Assembly: GCA_017437345.1 (NCBI GenBank)
Contig: JAFSBJ010000098.1
Coordinates: forward strand, 1-6,133
Direction of reading: 5' to 3'
Source: Clostridia bacterium
GTDB taxonomy: Bacteria > Bacillota_A > Clostridia > UMGS1810
DNA: 6,133 nt
Shown: piece by piece, positions 1-4,914 of the stretch
How the letters are laid out: each line of letters starts with the position of its first letter
Position numbering within the stretch: position 1 is the stretch's first letter
Translations under genes and position numbers: made by a program
The notes under the pieces: generated by a model
The model's database searches: none
What the model was told of the DNA's origin: nothing
Seen by the model: the letters and a program-made list of their open reading frames with translations, nothing else

Positions 1-101
1 ACAGCTTGTCTTTTATAGCATAAGTATAACCATATATATAATATCATATTTTAAACTTAATGTAAAGTAATAATAAGGCTTATTTTTTAATTTTTCCTGC
101 C

Positions 102-130
102 TTGACGACAGATGGAAATTTAAGTATAAT
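102..130 (+). promoter_or_regulatory. Sigma-A promoter of prmA
   Basis: A -35 box TTGACG (102-107) and a perfect -10 box TATAAT (125-130) are separated by exactly 17 bp. Transcription would start near 137. The ribosome binding site GAGAGG (154-159) follows, 11 bp before the prmA ATG at 171. The promoter implies that prmA can be transcribed independently of anything to the left of the window. Confidence 0.85.
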
Positions 131-170
131 AAATCATATAAAACAATACTTTTGAGAGGATTTTATTTTT

Positions 171-1139
171 ATGGAATGGATAATCTTTAAGATATTTACA
201 TCAAACGAAGGAATAGAAGCTGTTTGCAATATGCTCTATGAACTTGGCATAACAGGCACAGAAATAGAAGACGAGCAGGAATTCAAGGAGTTTTTGGAAG
301 AAAATAAAAAATACTGGGACTATGTTGACGACGAGCTTCTTAGAGAAAAAAGCGGCGAAACCAAGGTTAAGATATACATAGAAAACAACAGCGAAGCAAA
401 AAATACTATTGCAAAAATTTTAGCAGAGCTTGAAAAATTAAAGCTTGCAGATACCCAAAAGCAATGGGGCAGACTTGAAACCGAAACAGAAGGAATTAAC
501 GAAGAAGACTGGGCAAACAACTGGAAGGAATTTTTTAAACCCACAAAAATCGGGAAAAAAGTTCTTATTCAGCCTCAGTGGGAAAAATTCGAGGGCGAAA
601 CAAGCCGCACAATATTTACAGTAAATCCCGGAATGACCTTCGGCACAGGAACCCACCACACCACAAAGCTCTGCATTGAATATCTTGAAGATGCCATAGA
701 CAAAGACAAAACAGTTCTGGACATTGGCTGCGGAAGCGGAATTCTTTCTATCATTTCCCTTCTTCTTGGCGCAAAAGAAGCCTATGCGCTCGACATTGAC
801 CCGGCTTGCGAGCATGTTGCCTATGAAAACGCGGAGCTCAATAATGTTGATAAATCAAAATACCATGTTTATTCAGGAGATATTTTAACCGATAAAGAGC
901 TTTTTGAAAAACTAAGTGTAAGAAAATATGATGTTATAGTTGCAAATATTGTGGCAGATGTTATAATCGCTCTTTTGCCAACAGTTAAAAAGCTGATTGC
1001 TCCGGGCGGGGTGTTTATATGCTCAGGAATAATCGAAGAAAGAACAGATGATGTTAAAGAGGCCTTTGCAAAAAATAATATGGAAATTGCAGATATAAAA
1101 AGAAGCGGTGAATGGGTAGCCATGAAATGTGATTTTTAA
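171..1139 (+). CDS. prmA: Ribosomal protein L11 methyltransferase PrmA
   Basis: This cytoplasmic enzyme uses S-adenosylmethionine to methylate ribosomal protein L11. The 322 residues are about normal for Gram-positive PrmA. Residues 1 to about 100 form the variable N-terminal substrate-recognition domain, and a linker with NNWKEFFKPTKIG (116-128) leads into the Rossmann methyltransferase domain. Family signatures visible are NPGMTFGTGTHHTT (152-165), the SAM-binding loop VLDIGCGSG (182-190), the acidic ribose-binding DID (208-210) and VANI (257-260), which is the PrmA form of the catalytic-loop motif. The start is set by GAGAGG 11 bp upstream and a consensus promoter. No clear terminator lies between it and rsmE, so some read-through into rsmE is likely. 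The gene is intact and the identification is firm. Confidence 0.96.
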   Translation: MEWIIFKIFTSNEGIEAVCNMLYELGITGTEIEDEQEFKEFLEENKKYWDYVDDELLREKSGETKVKIYIENNSEAKNTIAKILAELEKLKLADTQKQWGRLETETEGINEEDWANNWKEFFKPTKIGKKVLIQPQWEKFEGETSRTIFTVNPGMTFGTGTHHTTKLCIEYLEDAIDKDKTVLDIGCGSGILSIISLLLGAKEAYALDIDPACEHVAYENAELNNVDKSKYHVYSGDILTDKELFEKLSVRKYDVIVANIVADVIIALLPTVKKLIAPGGVFICSGIIEERTDDVKEAFAKNNMEIADIKRSGEWVAMKCDF

Positions 1140-1201
1140 TGAAAAATGTTGAAAAATCAAAGAGAAAATTATCGTCTTTTAGTTTATTTTACAAAAATCT
1201 C

Positions 1202-1231
1202 TTGACTAAAGTGCTTTTATGTTGATATAAT
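1202..1231 (+). promoter_or_regulatory. Sigma-A promoter of rsmE
   Basis: TTGACT (1202-1207) and TATAAT (1226-1231) are 18 bp apart in the gap between prmA and rsmE. The predicted start near 1238 would give an unusually short leader of roughly 16 nt before the ATG at 1254, with the ribosome binding site almost at the 5' end. It would let rsmE and the downstream membrane protein be expressed apart from prmA. Confidence 0.78.
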
Positions 1232-1239
1232 AAGCAATT

Positions 1240-1245
1240 GAGAGG
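1240..1245 (+). promoter_or_regulatory. Ribosome binding site that fixes the rsmE start
   Basis: GAGAGG lies 8 bp before the ATG at 1254. An in-frame GTG at 1245 is also possible as a longer start, but its first base is the last G of this Shine-Dalgarno sequence and nothing suitable lies upstream of it. RsmE proteins characteristically begin MHRFF, which matches the ATG at 1254. Confidence 0.88.
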
Positions 1246-1253
1246 TGTGGTTA

Positions 1254-1985
1254 ATGCACAGATTTTTCACAGACCTTTCATCCATTAAGGATGACAAAGT
1301 GTTTATAAGCGGCGATGATGCCCATCACATATCAAAGGTTTTGCGTCTTAAAGAAGATGATGAGATTATCGTTTGCGATAAAGCCGGCACAGACTATCTT
1401 TGCTCAATTAAAACAATTGAAAAAGATATGGTGCAGGCATGGATACTCAAAAAGGAAATCGCCTCATCGGAGCCTCCGATAGAAATCACCCTCTATCAGG
1501 GAGTGCCAAAAGGAGACAAGCTGGAAACCGTTATTCAGAAATGCGTTGAGCTTGGAGCGGTCAGAATTGTTCCTGTGGCAATGAAACGCTCGGTGGCTGT
1601 TATAAAAGACAAGGAAAAGAAAAAAGAGCGGATGCAAAGAATTGCTCTTGAAGCCTCGAAGCAGTGTCAGCGTTCAAAGGTGCCTGAAGTTATGGAGGTT
1701 ATGAGCTTTAAAGAAGCAATTTCCCATGCCCAAAAAAATGATTTGAAGCTTCTGCCCTATGAAGCAGAAGATGAGAAGAAATTAAAAGACATTCTTCTTG
1801 AAAATAAAAATTTAAAAACAATCGCTGTTTTCATCGGACCCGAAGGCGGATTTGATGATGAAGAAATTAAAATTGCCGGGGAAAACGGATTTACAACGGT
1901 TACCCTTGGCCCAAGAATAATGAGAACAGAAACAGCACCCATAGCCTGCATCGCGGCGGTGATGTATGAACTGGGTGACTGGTAG
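1254..1985 (+). CDS. rsmE: 16S rRNA (uracil1498-N3)-methyltransferase RsmE
   Basis: This SPOUT-superfamily enzyme uses SAM to methylate N3 of U1498 (E. coli numbering) in 16S rRNA of the small subunit. From the ATG at 1254 it has 243 residues, the usual family length. The N-terminal PUA-like RNA-binding part carries HHISKVLR (24-31). The SPOUT part carries KGDKLETVIQKCVELG (86-101), EASKQCQR (133-140), the SAM-binding knot IGPEGGFDDEE (194-204) and LGPRIMRTETAPI (218-230). All RsmE signatures are present and intact. prmA ends 114 bp upstream, a common Firmicutes neighbourhood, although a promoter of its own sits in that gap. The next gene starts 48 bp downstream with no terminator between, so the two probably share a transcript. 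Confidence 0.96.
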   Translation: MHRFFTDLSSIKDDKVFISGDDAHHISKVLRLKEDDEIIVCDKAGTDYLCSIKTIEKDMVQAWILKKEIASSEPPIEITLYQGVPKGDKLETVIQKCVELGAVRIVPVAMKRSVAVIKDKEKKKERMQRIALEASKQCQRSKVPEVMEVMSFKEAISHAQKNDLKLLPYEAEDEKKLKDILLENKNLKTIAVFIGPEGGFDDEEIKIAGENGFTTVTLGPRIMRTETAPIACIAAVMYELGDW

Positions 1986-2033
1986 ACCATAAATAACGCA
2001 GAGATTTTCCCTGCGAAGGAACGGAGTTTATCA

Positions 2034-2531
2034 ATGAACAACTTAACAAAAACAGACAAGAGAAAACATCTTGAACAGGAAGCAAATATTACCCTTACTT
2101 CCACATCTGTATCTATAATATCTTTCTTTATTCTTCTCTATGCACAGAGCATAGTTAAAACTCATTACCTAAAATCAGGCACCTTCTTAACAATTGTAGC
2201 CCTTGTTTATGCGGCAGCAACAATTGCTGTGGGCGCTTATGCAATAATAAAAAAAGAAAAATGGCTTTGGGAATATGCAATTTTCGGCGCTGTTATGACA
2301 ATAGGCTACTACTTCCTTTTAAACCCAGGTGTAACAGGTCTTCCCTTCCTCTATTCGGAAACCGAATCCGGTCTTAAAATCAGCAGTGCAGCCCTTGCTA
2401 TTTCAAATCTTTTAAAAACAAGCCATATCATTTATGGTCTTTGGGCGGCAAATGTTTTATATTGTATTCTTTCAATAGCTCTTCACTCTGTTAAATATAA
2501 TAAGATTAAGAACACAAAAGCTATTAAATAG
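2034..2531 (+). CDS. Four-helix integral membrane protein of unknown function
   Basis: I do not recognise this 165-residue protein. It has a charged, hydrophilic start (residues 1-18), four hydrophobic segments at about 22-41, 51-72, 79-96 and 131-152, a longer loop between helices 3 and 4 (about 97-130), and a basic Lys-rich tail (154-165). No signal peptide, catalytic motif or Cys pair is visible. The Lys-rich segment 73-77 between helices 2 and 3 and the Lys-rich C-terminus suggest a cytoplasmic position for both, by the positive-inside rule. GGAG (2023-2026) lies 7 bp before the ATG. No convincing promoter is seen in the 48-bp gap after rsmE, so co-transcription is likely. The composite repeat begins 8 bp after its stop codon. 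Confidence 0.8.
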   Translation: MNNLTKTDKRKHLEQEANITLTSTSVSIISFFILLYAQSIVKTHYLKSGTFLTIVALVYAAATIAVGAYAIIKKEKWLWEYAIFGAVMTIGYYFLLNPGVTGLPFLYSETESGLKISSAALAISNLLKTSHIIYGLWAANVLYCILSIALHSVKYNKIKNTKAIK

Positions 2532-2562
2532 TAATTTGAGTGGATGTAAAAAAGTCCAGACT

Positions 2563-2684
2563 GCAAAAAGGCGTAATAACAAGTGATGCAAAATGTTAAT
2601 TAAGCTGTAAATCCTTTATTTTTATATTTAATGTTGAAAAACATCTTTTTTAAGATGTTTTTCTTCTTTTTTATGCCTTTTTGC
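2563..2684. repeat. Long-range inverted repeat enclosing a terminator
   Basis: The arms are 2563-2576 and 2671-2684: 14 bases that pair with one G-T mismatch, including 10 perfect outer bases (GCAAAAAGGC against GCCTTTTTGC). They enclose about 94 bp with the strong hairpin at 2636-2663. The outer arms correspond to the lower stem of the terminator in the second repeat copy, where the two arms are closed by a short perfect hairpin instead. Confidence 0.7.
2636..2672 (+). terminator. Rho-independent terminator after the rsmE/membrane protein unit
   Basis: A perfect 12-bp stem (2636-2647 with 2652-2663) closes a TTTT loop and is followed by TTCTTTTTT (2664-2672). The stem is AT-rich but long, and the U-tract is good. 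It lies 105 bp after the membrane protein stop codon and should separate this transcript from the SLH gene. Confidence 0.82.
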
Positions 2685-2734
2685 TATTGCCAAATCTCTC
2701 CCTCGCAGTACCTTTGTACAGCGTCGGGCTATCG

Positions 2735-2763
2735 CTCAAAGCAAGGCAAAGCCTTGCTTTGAG
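2735..2763. repeat. 13-bp perfect hairpin inside repeat copy 1
   Basis: The arms CTCAAAGCAAGGC (2735-2747) and GCCTTGCTTTGAG (2751-2763) are perfect reverse complements around an AAA loop. ATCG (2731-2734) and CGAT (2766-2769) extend the stem to 17 bp across a two-base TT bulge. There is no adjacent T-tract, so it is not an ordinary terminator. The matching stretch of the other repeat copy lacks this hairpin. Confidence 0.75.
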
Positions 2764-2829
2764 TTCGATTTGACAATTCTGAATCTTTTTTTCCTATCCC
2801 CATTGATGTCTTTTTTGTATCCAAATGTA

Positions 2830-2857
2830 TTGAAATTTCTGTAAATTTGTGTATAAT
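2830..2857 (+). promoter_or_regulatory. Sigma-A promoter and RBS of the SLH protein gene
   Basis: TTGAAA (2830-2835) and TATAAT (2852-2857) have a 16-bp spacer. The predicted start near 2864 gives a short leader with GAGAGG at 2876-2881, 8 bp before the ATG at 2890. The promoter begins about 30 bp after the end of the composite repeat. Confidence 0.78.
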
Positions 2858-2889
2858 AATATTATCTTAACAAAAGAGAGGTTAATAAA

Positions 2890-3840
2890 ATGAAAAAAAG
2901 CTTATTAAAATTTATTTCCCTGTCACTTTGCATATCTTTGTTTTTTGCTGTGGCAGCAGGTGCCCAAACTCAGGGACTCCAGGTTGCAGAAGGAAATTCT
3001 GTTGAAACCGAAGCAATTGAATTTACTGACATTCCTGCAAATGATATTAAATCAGATGCCGATGAAGAAGCTTCATCAGATGCAGAAATCAAATCTGATG
3101 CTGATGAAATAATTACATCCGATGCAGAAGATGTGGTTTCATCTGATGCAAAAGAAGAAACCACACCCTCCACCCCACCAGCTCCTTCAGTAGGCGGTTC
3201 ATCCGGTTCAGGCAGCTCTGCCGGTGCTTCTGAAAAGGGCGAAGACGACAAAAAGGAAGATGAAGAAAAAGCAGAAAGCGATATGGCGCTTAACTTCACA
3301 GACCTTTCAGCAGATGACTGGGCATATGGCTCCATTTTAAATCTCGTTAAAAAAGGTATTGTTTCAGGCGACACCATCGGAACTATCCGCCCCGACGGTA
3401 ATGTTACAAGAGAAGAAGTGGCAAAAATGATGGTTGTTGCAAGAAAATTTGCTGTTGCAGAGGATGTAACAATCGAAGCTGCCGACAGCGATTCTGTTTC
3501 CGATTGGGCAAAAGGCTATTTCAAAACAGCTATGGAAAGACGCATCATCACAGGCTACACCGATGGCAGCGTTAGAGGTACAGGAGAAGTTAACAGAGCT
3601 GAAATGGCAACAATTATTGTTAGATCTATAAATGCAAGCATTGATAGCTTCACAGCTTCAAGCTTTGCTGATATAACCGGAGCAGATTGGTATGTAAAAT
3701 ATGTTGAGTGTGCTAAAACTCTCGGCATTGTAAACGGTTATCAGGATGGTTCTTTCAAAGGCGAAGCTCTTGTTACAAGAAGAGAAGCTTTTGCTATGAT
3801 AGAAAGAATGGTAAGATTACTGGAAGCTTTAGAAGCATAA
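2890..3840 (+). CDS. Secreted three-SLH-domain cell-surface protein with acidic repeats
   Basis: This 316-residue exported protein is likely anchored non-covalently to secondary cell-wall polymer through SLH domains. Residues 1-25 are a signal peptide with a KKSLLK start, a hydrophobic core and an AGA|Q cleavage site. Residues 54-81 are two copies of a 14-residue acidic unit (KSDADEEASSDAEI, then KSDADEIITSDAED) plus part of a third, with SDA at 55, 63, 69, 77 and 85. A Pro/Ser/Gly-rich linker (about 91-113) and a charged Glu/Lys segment (114-130) follow. Three SLH domains lie at about 136-186, 199-247 and 259-309, with the loop motifs TREE (173), NRAE (235) and TRRE (296). There is no lipobox, enzymatic domain or LPXTG motif. 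The anchor is C-terminal, so the exposed part is only the acidic linker region. It may be a structural wall protein or spacer; the ligand is unknown. Confidence 0.9.
   Translation: MKKSLLKFISLSLCISLFFAVAAGAQTQGLQVAEGNSVETEAIEFTDIPANDIKSDADEEASSDAEIKSDADEIITSDAEDVVSSDAKEETTPSTPPAPSVGGSSGSGSSAGASEKGEDDKKEDEEKAESDMALNFTDLSADDWAYGSILNLVKKGIVSGDTIGTIRPDGNVTREEVAKMMVVARKFAVAEDVTIEAADSDSVSDWAKGYFKTAMERRIITGYTDGSVRGTGEVNRAEMATIIVRSINASIDSFTASSFADITGADWYVKYVECAKTLGIVNGYQDGSFKGEALVTRREAFAMIERMVRLLEALEA
3049..3132 (+). repeat. Two tandem 42-bp coding repeats in the SLH gene
   Basis: Units 3049-3090 and 3091-3132 encode two 14-residue acidic copies, both beginning KSDADE and both containing a second SDA. 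A degenerate partial third unit follows, with SDA at residues 85-87. The codons for SDA vary (TCA, TCT or TCC for Ser), so the repeat is conserved better in protein than in DNA. Confidence 0.8.
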
Positions 3841-3871
3841 AATTTTCGGAGATGTAAAAATTACTTATTCA

Positions 3872-3905
3872 AAAAGGCAGAAACGAACCATCGTTTCTGC
3901 CTTTT
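3872..3905. terminator. Bidirectional terminator after the SLH gene
   Basis: AAAAGGCAGAAACGA (3872-3886) pairs perfectly over 15 bp with 3891-3905 around the loop ACCA. The A-tract on the left and T-tract on the right allow termination from both strands: for the SLH gene (31 bp after its stop) and possibly for the minus-strand unknown gene arriving from the right. A near-identical copy lies downstream of ileS. Confidence 0.85.
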
Positions 3906-3921
3906 ACTATTGCAAATCTCC

Positions 3922-3954
3922 CCCCACTCGCTGTACTATCGTACAGCTTTGGGG
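3922..3954. repeat. GTAC hairpin of repeat copy 2
   Basis: GCTGTAC (3930-3936) and GTACAGC (3941-3947) form a perfect 7-bp stem with loop TATC. An outer stem CCCCA (3922-3926) with TGGGG (3950-3954) encloses it across a small internal loop. The equivalent in copy 1 (2700-2728) keeps the GTAC core, with CCC/GGG as outer stem and one A-A mismatch, which suggests that the fold is retained. Confidence 0.65.
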
Positions 3955-4031
3955 TTCCCTTTCGGTTCGATTCGGCCATTCCAAGCCATTTTTCCTATCT
4001 CCGACGGAATGTAAAAATCGTCATTTGATAA

Positions 4032-4097
4032 TCATTTGTTTTTCTTGACAGATTTTTTTGCTTCGGCAATTTCACCCATAAGTTTTAGAATTTTTTT
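4032..4097 (-). other. A7 slip site and out-of-frame Lys-rich tail of the unknown gene
   Basis: On the minus strand the last codons of the unknown gene read ACA AAA AAA TTC TAA. A -1 slip on A AAA AAA (complement of 4091-4097), or one extra A in the run, replaces Phe-stop with ILKLMGEIAEAKKSVKKNK and ends at TGA (4032-4034). The protein would then be 137 rather than 119 residues. The tail reads like a normal charged helix. This could be a sequencing or assembly indel, a true recent frameshift, or slippage during expression. No downstream stimulatory hairpin was seen. The tail's own ATG (4077-4079) has no convincing ribosome binding site. Confidence 0.5.
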
Positions 4098-4444
4098 GTT
4101 TTTATATCATTCTCAACTAACTGCTCAAAGCCATAACAATCAACCATTTCCGTATCGGCATAATTCATAAATGGAATATATTTAACATACAGTTCTTCAT
4201 CCACATTAAATCCAAAAAAGTGTAAACACGAAATAATTGTATTCTGAGAAATCGGTTTGTTTTTATTGCTAAAGCTTACTGTTAGAACTCTTTTGGTTTT
4301 GTTTTCATTTGTTTTTTTAACATTATCAATAAATTGAAATTTGTATGATATACTTACCATAATTGAAATTCCGTCAAGTTCGTACCATTGAGTTTTTTCG
4401 TCATACAAACCTGTAGTGCTTTTTAGTTTTAATTTTGATAGCAT
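4085..4444 (-). CDS. Hypothetical protein divergent from an XRE regulator
   Basis: I do not recognise this 119-residue protein. It is probably soluble: no signal peptide, no membrane segment and no catalytic motif. It begins MLSKLKLKSTTGLYDEKTQW, has a strand-like middle (about 25-60), a Lys/Asn-rich stretch NVKKTNENKTKR (41-52) and a Cys at 73 and 103. The coding DNA looks more AT-rich than the neighbouring housekeeping genes, which hints at accessory origin. A perfect consensus promoter lies upstream, and the start has only a weak GAGA-type ribosome binding site. Near its end an A7 run separates it from a further 19 codons in the -1 frame, so the native protein may be 137 residues. Its divergent partner is an XRE-type regulator, which may control it. 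Confidence 0.68.
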   Translation of the reverse strand: MLSKLKLKSTTGLYDEKTQWYELDGISIMVSISYKFQFIDNVKKTNENKTKRVLTVSFSNKNKPISQNTIISCLHFFGFNVDEELYVKYIPFMNYADTEMVDCYGFEQLVENDIKTKKF

Positions 4445-4481
4445 TATCTCTCGTCTCTATTACATGCATTATATTACATTC

Positions 4482-4495
4482 TATAATATATTATA
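4482..4495. promoter_or_regulatory. 14-bp palindrome over the -10 box of the unknown gene
   Basis: TATAATATATTATA is a perfect 14-bp palindrome that contains the minus-strand -10 box. A second, 8-bp palindrome ACATATGT (4518-4525) abuts the -35 box. These are candidate operator positions for the divergent XRE regulator. AT-only palindromes arise easily by chance, so this is inference. Confidence 0.35.
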
Positions 4496-4518
4496 ACCAT
4501 TTAATATGCCATTGTCAA
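4490..4518 (-). promoter_or_regulatory. Perfect consensus sigma-A promoter of the unknown gene
   Basis: Read on the minus strand, TTGACA (4518 to 4513) and TATAAT (4495 to 4490) match consensus at all twelve positions with a 17-bp spacer. Transcription should start near 4483, giving a leader of about 39 nt. Such a strong promoter next to a divergent regulator fits a repressed gene. Confidence 0.85.
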
Positions 4519-4526
4519 CATATGTG

Positions 4527-4556
4527 TTCAAAGCATTTTAAAAAGTAGCATATACT
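4527..4556 (+). promoter_or_regulatory. Possible promoter of the XRE regulator
   Basis: TATACT (4551-4556) is a fair -10 box, with the weak -35 candidate TTCAAA (4527-4532) 18 bp upstream. Transcription would begin almost at the ribosome binding site, giving a nearly leaderless message. An alternative is TTGTCA (4512-4517), facing the opposing promoter, with a poorer -10. The assignment is tentative. Confidence 0.35.
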
Positions 4557-4573
4557 ATTCTTGAGGTGAGGAT

Positions 4574-4807
4574 ATGTATATAGCTACACTAGATTCTGTG
4601 AAGGTTGGAAATACCGTAGTGTTTTTCAGACATCAAAAAGCTATTTCTCAGGAAGTATTAAGTGGTTTGGCAGATATAGGAAGAAGCCATTTGAGTGCAA
4701 TAGAGCGTGGTGAAAGAAAGCCAACACTTGAAACTTTATATAGAATATGTGTTGCTCTTGACATCAAACTAAGTACCTTTTGTGCAAAATTAGAAGAATT
4801 ATTATAA
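4574..4807 (+). CDS. Small XRE-family helix-turn-helix regulator
   Basis: This 77-residue cytoplasmic DNA-binding protein consists of one Cro/C1-type HTH domain and nothing more. SQEVLSGLADI (25-35) is the first HTH helix, GRSHLSAIERGE (36-47) the turn and recognition helix, and KPTLETLYRICVALDIKLSTF (49-69) the packing helices, the typical XRE pattern. There is no sensor or oligomerisation domain. GAGGTGAG (4563-4570) before the ATG is a strong ribosome binding site. It is divergent from the unknown minus-strand gene across 129 bp, so repression of itself and that gene is the simplest role. Proteins of this size and pattern are common in phages, integrative elements and small accessory loci. 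The target is not known. Confidence 0.9.
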   Translation: MYIATLDSVKVGNTVVFFRHQKAISQEVLSGLADIGRSHLSAIERGERKPTLETLYRICVALDIKLSTFCAKLEELL

Positions 4808-4858
4808 CTGTTATGTAATTTCTGAAAAATTTAAATTTTAAGCATTGCAGTTTAGTAG

Positions 4859-4889
4859 GGCTATTCTGTTTATGAATAGCCTATTTTTT
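4859..4889 (+). terminator. Rho-independent terminator of the XRE regulator
   Basis: GGCTATTC (4859-4866) pairs with GAATAGCC (4874-4881) around a 7-nt loop, followed by TATTTTTT (4882-4889). It lies 51 bp after the regulator stop codon. Confidence 0.85.
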
Positions 4890-4914
4890 AGCTTTTTTAA
4901 ATGTTGAAATTTGA

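Larger units (their letters stand above)
2540..2801. repeat. Composite intergenic repeat, copy 1 (expanded)
   Basis: This copy is homologous in block order to the copy at 3846-4004. Shared blocks are GATGTAAAAA (2543-2552), AAAAAGGC (2565-2572), GCCTTTT (2675-2681), CTATTGC (2684-2690), AAATCTC (2692-2698), GTAC..GTACAGC (2708-2722), TTCGATT (2764-2770) and TTTTTCCTATC (2788-2798). The ends GTGGAT (2540-2545) and ATCCCC (2796-2801) are imperfect inverted repeats. Relative to the other copy it is enlarged in two places: about 90 bp inside the GGC..GCC stem, which includes its own terminator, and a 13-bp perfect hairpin at 2735-2763. It fills most of the 358-bp gap between the membrane protein gene and the SLH gene. 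Confidence 0.7.
3846..4004. repeat. Composite intergenic repeat, copy 2 (compact)
   Basis: A 159-bp element begins 5 bp after the SLH stop codon and is bounded by perfect 8-bp inverted repeats, TCGGAGAT (3846-3853) and ATCTCCGA (3997-4004). Inside, in order, are GATGTAAAAA (3851-3860), a 15-bp-stem terminator (3872-3905), CTATTGC (3907-3913), AAATCTC (3914-3920), the GTAC hairpin (3922-3954), TTCGATT (3966-3972) and TTTTTCCTATC (3989-3999). The same blocks occur in the same order at 2540-2801. It may be a miniature mobile element or a structured RNA/3'-end module. No target-site duplication is evident. Confidence 0.72.

Noticed and set aside
72..88. AATAAG/CTTATT with T-tract left of the prmA promoter as a terminator
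   Set aside because: The stem is very short and AT-only with almost no loop. Otherwise positions 1-101 hold nothing I can support beyond AT-rich DNA.
438..815. Open frame of 125 codons on the minus strand inside prmA
   Set aside because: It lies antisense within a clearly coding prmA and has low-complexity, Cys/Phe-rich content with no ribosome binding site.
1245..1253. GTG start giving rsmE three extra residues
   Set aside because: The GTG overlaps the Shine-Dalgarno sequence of the ATG at 1254, and RsmE proteins begin MHRFF.
1997..2015. CGCAG..CTGCG hairpin between rsmE and the membrane protein gene
   Set aside because: The stem is only 5 bp with a 9-nt loop and no T-tract; it is too weak to call a terminator or regulator.
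2770..2800. Perfect TTGACA at 2770-2775 as a -35 box
   Set aside because: No acceptable -10 box lies 16-18 bp downstream (the region reads CCTATC). The bases fall within the composite repeat and are not conserved in the other copy.
2970..3377. Ser-rich minus-strand open frame opposite the SLH gene
   Set aside because: The Ser-rich product is just the complement of the acidic GAT/GAA-rich repeat codons, and no start signals are seen.
4045..4050. TTGACA on the plus strand near 4045
   Set aside because: There is no -10 box at the right distance and no plus-strand gene follows. The bases are part of the Lys-rich tail codons on the minus strand.
3914..4480. CRISPR array or tandem repeat array in the intergenic regions
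   Set aside because: The repeats here are inverted or dispersed single copies, with no regular repeat-spacer pattern.
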